DNA from: Asparagopsis taxiformis
Lineage: Eukaryota > Rhodophyta > Florideophyceae > Bonnemaisoniales > Bonnemaisoniaceae
Assembly: GCA_030407315.1 (NCBI GenBank)
Contig: JALQPE010003177.1
Span: 1 to 36,526, forward strand
Reading direction: 5' to 3'
DNA: 36,526 nt
Part shown: positions 19,337 through 29,160 of the stretch, in pieces
How positions within the stretch are numbered: the first letter of the stretch is position 1
How the letters are laid out: each line of letters opens with the position of its first letter
Notes under the pieces: model-generated
The model's input: the letters and a program-made list of their open reading frames with translations, nothing else
Database searches by the model: none
Told to the model about the DNA's origin: nothing
Translations under genes and position numbers: made by a program

Positions 19337-19675
19337 ATGACACTCCTCAGACTCCCCAAACATCGTATCGAGTATCCAATCGATATCGATAAGCCACTCG
19401 ATGTTATGATCAAGGAGAGGAGGGAGAGGGAGCGCAAAGAGCGACAAGCCAAACAGGCTAAAGCTCAAAAAGATTCTTCCAAGGGTGATTCCAAGCAAGC
19501 TCCCAAAGCTACCAGCTCTGGTCAACCCGAGAAATCCCCTTACGTCAGTAACCCGCGTAAGCGGAAACGAGCCACTGGCTCGTGGTCTTCGCAGAAGACA
19601 AAGAAACATGATCGCGCAAAAAAGTCGCGTAGTACCAGAAACAATAATAATAATAATAAGAACAAAGGAAACTGA
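19337..19675 (+). CDS. U-family small basic protein, copy C (112 aa)
   Basis: Shares MTLLRLPKHRIEYPIDID and the UBM-like PLDVMIKERR with copies A and B. Residues about 37-70 differ (QAKQAKAQKDSSKGDSKQ), and the tail has six consecutive Asn from an AAT run. The RKRKRATGSWSS box is kept. The change is concentrated in the linker between motifs, as expected if the motifs are under selection. AATAAA follows at 19702-19707. It converges on S2 with the small ORF 19740-19987 in between. Copy D (27227-27565) is its mirror image. Confidence 0.8.
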   Translation: MTLLRLPKHRIEYPIDIDKPLDVMIKERRERERKERQAKQAKAQKDSSKGDSKQAPKATSSGQPEKSPYVSNPRKRKRATGSWSSQKTKKHDRAKKSRSTRNNNNNNKNKGN

Positions 19676-19701
19676 AAGAAGTATTTTTGTTTGAACAATG
19701 C

Positions 19702-19707
19702 AATAAA
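19702..19707 (+). promoter_or_regulatory. Poly(A) signal AATAAA of U gene C
   Basis: The hexamer is 27 nt past the stop codon, in the 3' flank shared by copies A-E. Confidence 0.6.
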
Positions 19708-19739
19708 AATCTACTTTCATCCATTTCCGCACTGTGTTT

Positions 19740-19987
19740 TCATCGACTGACGTAGCAAACTGATCTCAGATATTTCGTGTGTACCAACCTGGAACCGCCG
19801 CGCGATTTCAACGATCCAACCAGCATTGTAATGAGTGCGTTCGTCAAGTCAGTGCTTGCAGTCACGTAGGCAAGTCGTGCGGGTCGTTCTCCGAAGATTC
19901 CTTGAAACGGGATGCAGTATGGAGTACCATGATTGGTGCAATGTTGTAATTTTCTGTGAGGTTTTCTGTGCTTTGAAACGAGGGCAT
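19740..19987 (-). pseudogene. Possible third small gene of the module, frame-broken
   Basis: On the minus strand an ATG at 19987 gives MPSFQSTENLTENYNIAPIM and continues for 41 codons. An overlapping frame then reads FGERPARLAYVTASTDLTNA through to YVSR and a stop at 19740. A GAATATAAGC element lies about 75 bp upstream of the ATG, the same spacing as in the S and U genes. A single frame shift would join the two parts. The mirror copy (26915-27162) has the same sequence. No family is recognised. It may be a real small gene that has decayed, or chance. Confidence 0.3.
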
Positions 19988-20752
19988 TGGAGTGGGTTAT
20001 TTGTATGGATATGCGAGGGGGAAAGTACAATTGAGTCTGAGGTGGTAAGTTGCTGCGCTTATATTCATAGAGTGTGTGGAATCGAGAATGGTAGATTGAT
20101 ATCGACCTGATTGGAATGGGAGACACAGCGAGATGGGGACATTTTGGTGCTGAAAGAAGTGTATGAGAATGGGCAAGCGTGTTCAGGAAATGTCTTGTAG
20201 CAGCACTATTTTGGCGAAGTGGACGCAGACAATCTGGATCACACACGGTATGAGTCTGGGGTGAAATGTGTGCAGGGGCGGATGATTCAACTAGCTGGTA
20301 GAGGAGGCTGGAAGTGTGGTTACAGTACATACAGAGGTCTTGGTTATGAAGAAAACTTTGATGGCCTGGCAGATACTCCGGAAAGGCAGAAGAGTGCCGA
20401 GAGGGATGTTGAATAACAATTCACAACAGTTTACGATTTGTGCAATGAAGCGTTTCTGGTGTTGCATACTTATTGAGAGCTGATGAGGAGCACAAAATGA
20501 GAAGGTCGATTGGTACAGTGGTGGATATTATGACTGAGACTGGTTCTTATCTCTTGATTTACTGATTGCAATGTCTTTGTAAACTACCACGCATCCAAGC
20601 TTCTATCCCTACACTCCTCGCCGTATCCGTAGAGAACTAGAAAGAGTCGACGCTTTTGCAGCAGACTACTCCATCCCTCGGATCGCTTTCTGCCCTTCCG
20701 TTTCAACCATCTGGCCGCCCGACCGCGTCAGTTGTGTGTTTCCCACATTCAA
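19988..20752. other. Flank between the small ORF and S2 3' end
   Basis: The right ~190 bp (20564-20752) are the S-family 3' flank shared with S1. The remainder has no supported gene. Confidence 0.4.
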
Positions 20753-21403
20753 TCATAGCGACCGCCCCGAATTGCGCACATACGGAACATAGAACACTCG
20801 TCGACGAGTACGAATAGACTTGCAGTACCCCTTGCGCCCCTTCCTGATCCACGGCACAATCCTCTTCCTGGTCACACGACGAATGCACATGAGCAGTTTC
20901 TTGCCAAATTTCTTTGCAATTTTCTTGGCCACAATGCGCGGGATGCAGACGTATCTGGGGACGCATGTACGGCTCTTGCACTTGTACTTGTTTCTGGGTT
21001 TGAGGGAGTTGATGAAGTAGTAGCATTTGCCGGGGCGGGCTTTGATTTGTTTGCAGGGGCAGGATTTGGGGAAGGAGGGGCGACGAATTGTGTTTTGGCG
21101 GATGGAGGGGGGGTGATCGATGATGGGATCGGCGGCGGCGCTGGCGTCAGTGTTTCCATCAGTATCTGGATCGATAGCTGCATGATTACCTGTATCAGCG
21201 TCGGCATTGATATCGGTATTGGTGTCGATACGTAATTGTATCTGTGCATCTTCGTCATGAGATGGTGCATTGATGGCAGATTGATGAATTGGGACAAAGT
21301 TTCTCGCAATTGGGTGGTTCAGATGATCTGGACCTTGTAGATCAGGGACGGGGGGTGTGGCATAGACTATGCATGCGAGGAGGAGGATAGCCGAAAGTTT
21401 CAT
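20753..21403 (-). CDS. S-family secreted cationic cysteine-rich protein S2 (216 aa)
   Basis: The start at 21403 gives a signal peptide (MKLSAILLLACIVYATPPVP) unrelated in sequence to that of S1. The pro-region is Asp rich (DTNTDINADADTGNHAAIDP). From GNTDAS onward the protein matches S1: the same RRPSFPKSCPCK junction, eight cysteines and 34 basic residues without acidic ones in the last 102. The upstream element TTAAATAG (21515-21522) is the likely TATA box, about 115 bp before the start. The gene converges on C. S3 at 25499-26149 is the same gene in the other arm. Confidence 0.8.
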   Translation of the reverse strand: MKLSAILLLACIVYATPPVPDLQGPDHLNHPIARNFVPIHQSAINAPSHDEDAQIQLRIDTNTDINADADTGNHAAIDPDTDGNTDASAAADPIIDHPPSIRQNTIRRPSFPKSCPCKQIKARPGKCYYFINSLKPRNKYKCKSRTCVPRYVCIPRIVAKKIAKKFGKKLLMCIRRVTRKRIVPWIRKGRKGYCKSIRTRRRVFYVPYVRNSGRSL

Positions 21404-22118
21404 TGTTGCGGAAGTGGAGTTGGCGAGGTGGAGTGAGTGAGTCTGGTTGGGACAGGTTTGGTATAGATTGGATTGAATGAAGGATAGTGAGTGAGGCAAG
21501 AGCAGGAATACTGCTTAAATAGTGGAGTGCATGAGGAGGACTGGAGGTGGGAGAAATATGGTATGCAATGGTGTGAGGTGATAGAGGGGAGAGGGAAACT
21601 TGGATGGGACATGGGTGTGGAGACACGAAATAGAAGGGCAGGAGAGGAATGATTATTGAAAGAATTTGTTGGCGGCGATCGCTGAAATGGTGTGCCGTGA
21701 ATGTTAGGCTCATCAGATGAGCAATTGCCCATCCACACTGTCGAGGAGATCGCGGGGACAACAAGCAGAAATGTTCTGGCTGACATGGGAGCTGGAGAGA
21801 CGGTGCCATGGACGAATGTAGATGTGTTGTGGTCGTGTGGGTGGCAGAATTTTTAATGGAACAGGGATGAGTAAAATACTGTTGACAGGTGCGTGGAGGA
21901 GTTGTGAGTTGTGGGGTATTTTGGATGGAAGGGGAGATGACTCTGGGGATCTGGGACATGGAAGCACAATAGAATGACCGGACAATATACGCTGCCGCTG
22001 CAATCTCAGTACGCTCATCCCCGGTACATACGATTTGAATGATCGGACTGTGCACCGAAAGCCCTGTTTACCTGGTAATCTTGTGACCAAACCAACAAAG
22101 CATGTACAGAAGAGCGTA
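21404..22118 (-). promoter_or_regulatory. CT-rich upstream region of S2
   Basis: Pyrimidine-rich on the minus strand up to the S2 start, with long but motif-free overlapping open frames. The mirror copy precedes S3. Its sequence differs from the upstream region of S1. Confidence 0.4.
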
Positions 22119-22537
22119 TACGGATTTGGAGACGGAACTCTCTAGTACGAATCACAGTGAAAACTACCTAGATATGGAAGCTGGAAACGAGAGAACCAAT
22201 ACGTGCGCTTTCAACAACGGGTGCAATTGCTACTGTCGTCCACAGAGAAGATAGGTTTCAATCCCCAGATCCTGTTGCAATTGTGACAGTTAACTGTTAT
22301 TTGTGGTGTCTGTCGCTTGAGCAAATGTATGGGGAGCAGCCCTTCAGAATATTCTCGTAAGCCAGTAGGAAGTGGAGTGTCGAAGGGCAGAGCGTATATC
22401 AAAATATTGGAAGAGTCGGGTGTGGTAGCCTTTTCAATGAAATAATGGGCGAGGACGATGTTTCGATATCTTTTACGCGCAATACAAGAGGAACATTCTA
22501 CAGATTTGATGGTGCAAAACCCATCACTGTTCTCTGT
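22119..22537 (+). pseudogene. Broken copy of the ADIP/SSX2IP-like gene (internal part)
   Basis: Aligns with 8525-8901 (for example CTACTGTCGTCC.C.GAGAAGATAGG and GCAAAACCC.TCACT). It lacks the start and the end. A 1-nt deletion at the GGAAGC.GGAAACGAGAG site and an insertion of ~45 nt near 22275-22320 destroy the frame. It begins exactly where the inverted repeat arm ends and abuts R1 copy 2, so the ~1.4 kb that follows in the intact locus, including the methyltransferase gene, is missing here. Confidence 0.85.
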
Positions 22538-22745
22538 GACTTGGTGTAACTTTCACTTCTCCATTCTAGATTCCATTAGAATCCACTCCATCTCCAAATC
22601 CTCATCCCGACCAATCTCACTCTTCTCTAAACAAAACTGAACAGGAAAGCAACAACTATTTCATCGCACATTTGACGTTCTGGAGGCAGCTGGAGAGGAT
22701 TCTGAACTATCCCATTTCCTCCCACTCCGTACCGTTCATTCACAG

Positions 22746-23008
22746 CAACCACTCCCGAACTGCGCACAAACGGAACATACAACTCTGGTCGACGAGTACG
22801 AGTAGACTTGCAGTGCTCTTTACGCCCCTTCCTGATCCACGACACATTCCTCTTCCTGATCACACGACGAATACACATGAACAACCCCTTGTCAAATTTG
22901 TTTACGATTCCCTCGGCCACAATACGCGGATGCAGGTGTATCTGGGGACACATGTACGGCTCTTGTATTTGTTCCTGAGCTTGGAGGAGTTGATGAAGTA
23001 GTGACATC
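22746..23008 (-). pseudogene. Degenerate S-family domain, second copy
   Basis: Same sequence and same frame break as 10538-10800, with no signal peptide or pro-region. Confidence 0.75.
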
Positions 23009-23680
23009 TCACACTCCACCAGGTACATGCCAGCCTTTCAATCACCATGTACCATAGAGACGCTACACTCCACACATCCTGTTGATCGTCCTGTGCTGTT
23101 CTCCCCATCACTCCAGATACACTTTCCATCAGAACCTGCCCGAAACCCTTCTTGCCAATCTTCCCCTGTACCATATTTGCACAGATTCATTGCAGTGCAA
23201 CGATCTCTTGTAGTCCTCAGTGTATTCATCAGAAATGCTCAACCAAACGACAGTCGTATACCAACTGGCTCCATCATGACAGGCCGTGAGATCGCTTTGG
23301 GAGCGCATCATGTTTCCTCGTACAGTTTCTGCATCAACCTGAACTGGACAATTAGCAGCCGTGTGAAATAATTGATGGAAACGAGTCCCAAAGTCTAGTA
23401 AAATATCGTGAATCCATGTCTACCTGCAGCTCCCCTGATTTCACACCCTTTTGCATCTTCCTTTCTATGGCACAGGCACTCACCAAACGCCACTCACATC
23501 ATGACCACCTCTGCACAACTCGTAGAACACACGCGGTATCCCATCCCCTCCGGCTGTATATCCAGCGATGATATCTCAGTGATTTCTCTCTCCGCTCGGC
23601 TACCAGTTGCCCGATTAATACTCGGACGCTCGCGTCGCATAGAAGCAGTATGGTTTCCAAACTTTTGCGGAAGAGGAACT
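23009..23680 (-). pseudogene. Kinase-like remnant, R1 copy 2
   Basis: Near-identical to 10801-11470, including DVWSVASLWYMVIER. A few substitutions occur (for example near 23260-23410). Kinase identity is uncertain, as for the first copy. Confidence 0.3.
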
Positions 23681-23766
23681 GGGGTTCAGGCCTTTAGACA
23701 ACAGACAACAAGATGAAATGGATGAAAGTAGATTTTTATTGCATTGTTCAAACAAAAATACTTCTT

Positions 23767-23830
23767 TCAGTTTCCTTTGTTCTTATTATTATTACTATTG
23801 TTTCTGTTACTACGCGACTTTTTCGCGCGA
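23767..23830 (-). pseudogene. Truncated U gene (last ~20 codons only)
   Basis: The minus strand ends in DRAKKSRSNRNNSNNNKNKGN with the family stop codon and 3' flank. Everything upstream is replaced by unrelated DNA, because the R1 duplication stopped inside the gene. Confidence 0.85.
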
Positions 23831-24782
23831 TCCATGTTAATTGTAGAAGAGGTTATGAATCTAATACAGTGAACTGGGGGAGCTGCTCGTGCGGGAAGAA
23901 ATGAGTTGATAGTGGTTGAAGGAAGAGCAGATGTGATAAGGGTTGAAATTGCCACGTGGTTGGATGTATTCGATTCGCTGATAATATCTATTTGTGTATT
24001 ATTATTTTGATCAATTAATTCTTGAATTTTGTGCTTCTATTGTTCAGTGAGACGCATCAAGTCAGTGCCGATTACGACTTCACCGAGCACCGACCGATAC
24101 GAATACGAGTTCCGCACGAAATTCGTATAGTCATACTATTGGCGTGGCATATCAATGGATGGATTCTGGGAGATGTGATGTGTTCGGCAGACAGTGAGAT
24201 GGGAGGGGTCTCTTCTTGGAAAGATGTTGCCTGGAGATGAAAGATGAAGAAGGCTTTTTTCGTATGGACAAGAATATTAGGGGGGTTTATAGGAAGCGGA
24301 GCTGGGAGGGGAAAGGAATAGTGCGGAGTGGGGTTTTCTGGAGGATACTGAATCTTTTGGATGGAGAGAGAGTGCGTGTGTCTGTGTGGGTGGGTAGAAA
24401 TGTACATACTTTGGTTGGCGAGTTTAATGGGTGAGTGGGTGGGTGAAAACAGAATGTGTGAGAGCCATCAACTGGGTGCAATGAAGGGGGTAATGAAGAT
24501 CCCAAGGATGAAAGGGGATCATCGAGGGGTGGCGTCTGTATGAATTGGATTTCAGAGGACAAGACACGATAGAAACAGAAATAGAGAGAGGGGGTGAGAA
24601 ACAGTGAGAGAGAGAGCAAAGAAACGAGTGTCTGTTTGGATGCATCATCCATAGCACACAAAGGTTATATTGAAAAGGGTCTTCATGGTCCTGTGGATCA
24701 GAACAAGCGCGGTCCATACAAGGAGAGCAGCAATTCAGAGCGGCATTGGCTTGGTGTTCCTGGACGGCTGGTGATATGAAAC
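23831..24782. other. Unique part of the inverted-repeat spacer
   Basis: Single-copy 950 bp. It contains an 8-bp inverted repeat ATACGAAT/ATTCGTAT near 24095-24130, a minus-strand CCTATAAACC (near 24290) in a CT-rich context that looks like a promoter pointing left, and a GA-rich tract at 24570-24620. No gene downstream of the promoter-like sequence could be supported. Confidence 0.4.
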
Positions 24783-24790
24783 ATACGCTC

Positions 24791-25498
24791 TTCTATACAT
24801 GCTTTGTTGGTTTGGTCACAAGATTACCAGGTAAACAGGGCTTTCGGTGCACAGTCCGATCATTCAAATCGTATGTACCGGGGATGAGCGTACTGAGATT
24901 GCAGCGGCAGCGTATATTGTCCGGTCATTCTATTGTGCTTCCATGTCCCAGATCCCCAGAGTCATCTCCCCTTCCATCCAAAATACCCCACAACTCACAA
25001 CTCCTCCACGCACCTGTCAACAGTATTTTACTCATCCCTGTTCCATTAAAAATTCTGCCACCCACACGACCACAACACATCTACATTCGTCCATGGCACC
25101 GTCTCTCCAGCTCCCATGTCAGCCAGAACATTTCTGCTTGTTGTCCCCGCGATCTCCTCGACAGTGTGGATGGGCAATTGCTCATCTGATGAGCCTAACA
25201 TTCACGGCACACCATTTCAGCGATCGCCGCCAACAAATTCTTTCAATAATCATTCCTCTCCTGCCCTTCTATTTCGTGTCTCCACACCCATGTCCCATCC
25301 AAGTTTCCCTCTCCCCTCTATCACCTCACACCATTGCATACCATATTTCTCCCACCTCCAGTCCTCCTCATGCACTCCACTATTTAAGCAGTATTCCTGC
25401 TCTTGCCTCACTCACTATCCTTCATTCAATCCAATCTATACCAAACCTGTCCCAACCAGACTCACTCACTCCACCTCGCCAACTCCACTTCCGCAACA
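24791..25498 (+). promoter_or_regulatory. CT-rich upstream region of S3
   Basis: Mirror of the S2 upstream region. CTATTTAAG at about 25380, ~115 bp before the ATG, is the likely TATA box. Confidence 0.4.
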
Positions 25499-26149
25499 AT
25501 GAAACTTTCGGCTATCCTCCTCCTCGCATGCATAGTCTATGCCACACCCCCCGTCCCTGATCTACAAGGTCCAGATCATCTGAACCACCCAATTGCGAGA
25601 AACTTTGTCCCAATTCATCAATCTGCCATCAATGCACCATCTCATGACGAAGATGCACAGATACAATTACGTATCGACACCAATACCGATATCAATGCCG
25701 ACGCTGATACAGGTAATCATGCAGCTATCGATCCAGATACTGATGGAAACACTGACGCCAGCGCCGCCGCCGATCCCATCATCGATCACCCCCCCTCCAT
25801 CCGCCAAAACACAATTCGTCGCCCCTCCTTCCCCAAATCCTGCCCCTGCAAACAAATCAAAGCCCGCCCCGGCAAATGCTACTACTTCATCAACTCCCTC
25901 AAACCCAGAAACAAGTACAAGTGCAAGAGCCGTACATGCGTCCCCAGATACGTCTGCATCCCGCGCATTGTGGCCAAGAAAATTGCAAAGAAATTTGGCA
26001 AGAAACTGCTCATGTGCATTCGTCGTGTGACCAGGAAGAGGATTGTGCCGTGGATCAGGAAGGGGCGCAAGGGGTACTGCAAGTCTATTCGTACTCGTCG
26101 ACGAGTGTTCTATGTTCCGTATGTGCGCAATTCGGGGCGGTCGCTATGA
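25499..26149 (+). CDS. S-family secreted cationic cysteine-rich protein S3 (216 aa)
   Basis: The translation is the same as S2. Signal peptide MKLSAILLLACIVYA, Asp-rich pro-region to about residue 100, then the eight-cysteine cationic domain. From 25750 to 26338 (3' half of the gene plus ~190 bp of 3' flank) it matches S1 with only two differences that I found, and on both sides of that block the similarity to S1 stops abruptly. It converges on U gene D. Confidence 0.8.
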   Translation: MKLSAILLLACIVYATPPVPDLQGPDHLNHPIARNFVPIHQSAINAPSHDEDAQIQLRIDTNTDINADADTGNHAAIDPDTDGNTDASAAADPIIDHPPSIRQNTIRRPSFPKSCPCKQIKARPGKCYYFINSLKPRNKYKCKSRTCVPRYVCIPRIVAKKIAKKFGKKLLMCIRRVTRKRIVPWIRKGRKGYCKSIRTRRRVFYVPYVRNSGRSL

Positions 26150-26914
26150 TTGAATGTGGGAAACACACAACTGACGCGGTCGGGCGGCCAGATGGTTGAA
26201 ACGGAAGGGCAGAAAGCGATCCGAGGGATGGAGTAGTCTGCTGCAAAAGCGTCGACTCTTTCTAGTTCTCTACGGATACGGCGAGGAGTGTAGGGATAGA
26301 AGCTTGGATGCGTGGTAGTTTACAAAGACATTGCAATCAGTAAATCAAGAGATAAGAACCAGTCTCAGTCATAATATCCACCACTGTACCAATCGACCTT
26401 CTCATTTTGTGCTCCTCATCAGCTCTCAATAAGTATGCAACACCAGAAACGCTTCATTGCACAAATCGTAAACTGTTGTGAATTGTTATTCAACATCCCT
26501 CTCGGCACTCTTCTGCCTTTCCGGAGTATCTGCCAGGCCATCAAAGTTTTCTTCATAACCAAGACCTCTGTATGTACTGTAACCACACTTCCAGCCTCCT
26601 CTACCAGCTAGTTGAATCATCCGCCCCTGCACACATTTCACCCCAGACTCATACCGTGTGTGATCCAGATTGTCTGCGTCCACTTCGCCAAAATAGTGCT
26701 GCTACAAGACATTTCCTGAACACGCTTGCCCATTCTCATACACTTCTTTCAGCACCAAAATGTCCCCATCTCGCTGTGTCTCCCATTCCAATCAGGTCGA
26801 TATCAATCTACCATTCTCGATTCCACACACTCTATGAATATAAGCGCAGCAACTTACCACCTCAGACTCAATTGTACTTTCCCCCTCGCATATCCATACA
26901 AATAACCCACTCCA
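26150..26914. other. Flank between S3 and the small ORF
   Basis: Mirror of 19988-20752. The first ~190 bp are the S-family 3' flank; no supported gene in the remainder. Confidence 0.4.
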
Positions 26915-27162
26915 ATGCCCTCGTTTCAAAGCACAGAAAACCTCACAGAAAATTACAACATTGCACCAATCATGGTACTCCATACTGCATCCCGTTTCAA
27001 GGAATCTTCGGAGAACGACCCGCACGACTTGCCTACGTGACTGCAAGCACTGACTTGACGAACGCACTCATTACAATGCTGGTTGGATCGTTGAAATCGC
27101 GCGGCGGTTCCAGGTTGGTACACACGAAATATCTGAGATCAGTTTGCTACGTCAGTCGATGA
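26915..27162 (+). pseudogene. Possible third small gene, mirror copy
   Basis: Same sequence as 19740-19987: 41 codons from ATG 26915, then an overlapping open frame ending at 27162. The TATA-like GAATATAAGC lies just upstream. Confidence 0.3.
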
Positions 27163-27226
27163 AAACACAGTGCGGAAATGGATGAAAGTAGATTTTTATT
27201 GCATTGTTCAAACAAAAATACTTCTT

Positions 27227-27565
27227 TCAGTTTCCTTTGTTCTTATTATTATTATTATTGTTTCTGGTACTACGCGACTTTTTTGCGCGATCATGTTTCT
27301 TTGTCTTCTGCGAAGACCACGAGCCAGTGGCTCGTTTCCGCTTACGCGGGTTACTGACGTAAGGGGATTTCTCGGGTTGACCAGAGCTGGTAGCTTTGGG
27401 AGCTTGCTTGGAATCACCCTTGGAAGAATCTTTTTGAGCTTTAGCCTGTTTGGCTTGTCGCTCTTTGCGCTCCCTCTCCCTCCTCTCCTTGATCATAACA
27501 TCGAGTGGCTTATCGATATCGATTGGATACTCGATACGATGTTTGGGGAGTCTGAGGAGTGTCAT
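27227..27565 (-). CDS. U-family small basic protein, copy D (112 aa)
   Basis: Identical in translation to copy C, with the UBM-like YPIDIDKPLDVMIKERR, RKRKRATGSWSS box and six-Asn tail. TTTATAAA is kept in its promoter (about 27656-27663) and AATAAA follows the stop. It converges on S3 and is divergent from E. Confidence 0.8.
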   Translation of the reverse strand: MTLLRLPKHRIEYPIDIDKPLDVMIKERRERERKERQAKQAKAQKDSSKGDSKQAPKATSSGQPEKSPYVSNPRKRKRATGSWSSQKTKKHDRAKKSRSTRNNNNNNKNKGN

Positions 27566-28594
27566 TTTTCGTTGACGGTGTGGAGATGGGTGTATTGATC
27601 AATAGATTGTTGGATAGGGTGAGGCGGACAATGTGGGGAAGGAAGGATAGAGGGGTTTATAAATGGGATGGGAAGGGTGGGCGAGCCGGGTGTAGGGCGG
27701 ATGGAGTAATTGGGATGATGAATGCAATTTGGGAGGAGAGGGAGTTGAAAGTAAATGATTAGTAATTGTAGTATCAGGTGGATCATCTATCGTAGAAGTG
27801 GTGCCTCCGACGAACATCACCACAAAATCAGATGGTTGGAGAGAGCACTCAATTCTCATGAAATTGGATGCAACACATCCAGCATTGGTAGTTGGTGCAC
27901 TGCATCAAGCTCGCGGGAGTAGGTATCGGAGTGCAATCTGCTCATGAATGGCGTCCACACCATTTCCACTTTGCAACGGAATAAATTAAACCAGAAATAT
28001 GTAAACATTTTGAAATGCCAACAGCGTGACACGATGCGGGGTCATTACTTCCCCACTATTGGCTAGTGCACTCCGCTCCGTGGTCTCTCACGTTGCACGT
28101 TCTGGAGACGAGTCGACAAATTCTAAATTAGCACAGTCCAAGCTGTCACACATTGTGTTGTCGACACTAATTTAGTAGATTCCTGAACGCTGCTCAACAC
28201 CACACTCTCCCCGAGTCTACATACCCCCGACACTCCAATTACCACTGCCTACACCCCTGCCATTCCAATTCACACAGTTGCATTGAAAATGGAAATTCCT
28301 ATCTCCCTTGCAATCCAAAACATTTCATGCTACAACAACACAACTCGAACATTTCACTGATAGATGATCCACCTGATACTACAATTCCTAATCATTTACT
28401 TTCAACTCCCTCTCCTCCCAGATTGCATTCATCATCCCAATTACTCCACCCGGCTCACCCACCCTTCCCATCCCATTTGTAGACCCCTCTATCCTTCCTT
28501 CTCCACATTGTCCTCCTCATCCCATCCAGCAATCTGTTGATCAATACACCCAGCCTCAAACCCTCCAGCGAACAAAATCTACACCCCCCGGAGA
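27566..28594. promoter_or_regulatory. Divergent promoter region between D and E
   Basis: Mirror of 18309-19336: two homologous promoters in inverted orientation around a unique centre. The E side has the altered TATA position (TTTGTAGA), the D side the intact one. Confidence 0.5.
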
Positions 28595-28933
28595 ATGACA
28601 CTCCTTCGCCTTCCCAAACATCGTATCGAGTACCCAATCGATATCGATAAGCCGCTAGACGTTATGATCAAGGAGAGGAGGGAGAGGGAGCGCAAAGAGC
28701 GACAAGCGAAGAAAGCTCAAGCTCAGAAAGACTCTCCAGTGGGTGGAAAGGAGCAAAATCAAAAAGCTCCCGCTTCTGGCCAGCCCCAGAAGTCCCCTCA
28801 CGTCAGCAACCCGCGTAAGCGGAAACGAGCCACTGGCTCGTGGTCTTCGCAGAAGACAAACAAAAATGATCGCGCAAAAAAGTCGCGTAGTACCAGAAAC
28901 AATAGTAATAATAATAAGAACAAAGGAAACTGA
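28595..28933 (+). CDS. U-family small basic protein, copy E (112 aa)
   Basis: Identical in translation to copy B. The start is ATG 28595 in GGAGAATGAC. The TATA position of its promoter is altered as in B. The 3' flank with AATAAA and then the kinase-like remnant (29008-29160) follow on the same strand. Confidence 0.75.
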   Translation: MTLLRLPKHRIEYPIDIDKPLDVMIKERRERERKERQAKKAQAQKDSPVGGKEQNQKAPASGQPQKSPHVSNPRKRKRATGSWSSQKTNKNDRAKKSRSTRNNSNNNKNKGN

Positions 28934-29007
28934 AAGAAGTATTTTTGTTTGAACAATGCAATAAAAATCTACTTTCATCCATGTCCACATGTTGTCTGTC
29001 CTCTGAA

Positions 29008-29160
29008 GGGTGGAACCCAGTTGTTCTGTACAAGTTTGGAAACCATACCGCTGTTATGCTGCGCGAGCGTCCGAATCCTGATGAGCCAATTGGTAGCCGA
29101 GCGGAGAGAGAAATCACTGAGATATCATCGCTGGATATACAGCCGGAGGGGATAGGATAA
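29008..29160 (+). pseudogene. Kinase-like remnant downstream of U gene E
   Basis: Mirror of 17745-17895, reading SRAEREITEISSLDIQPEGIG before a stop. Confidence 0.3.

Larger units (their letters stand above)
17603..22119 (+). repeat. Inverted repeat, left arm (~4.5 kb)
   Basis: The arm is the reverse complement of 24783-29300. Paired coordinates sum to 46,902-46,903, showing only one net indel (near 18390) over the whole arm. It carries U genes B and C, a third small ORF and S gene S2. The right edge coincides exactly with the start of the coiled-coil pseudogene. Confidence 0.95.
22538..23830 (+). repeat. Direct repeat R1, copy 2
   Basis: Matches 10331-11624. The right end breaks inside the U-gene coding region, about 20 codons before its stop. 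Confidence 0.95.

Noticed and set aside
21342..22090. Long minus-strand frames (up to 237 codons) upstream of S2, and their mirror at 24746-25560
   Set aside because: Several frames are open at once over CT-rich sequence and run through the S signal-peptide region; composition explains them.
24570..24620. GA-rich tract as a satellite, CRISPR-like or telomeric repeat
   Set aside because: Irregular short purine runs with no repeating unit; no CRISPR-type repeat-spacer array or telomere repeat was found anywhere in the window.
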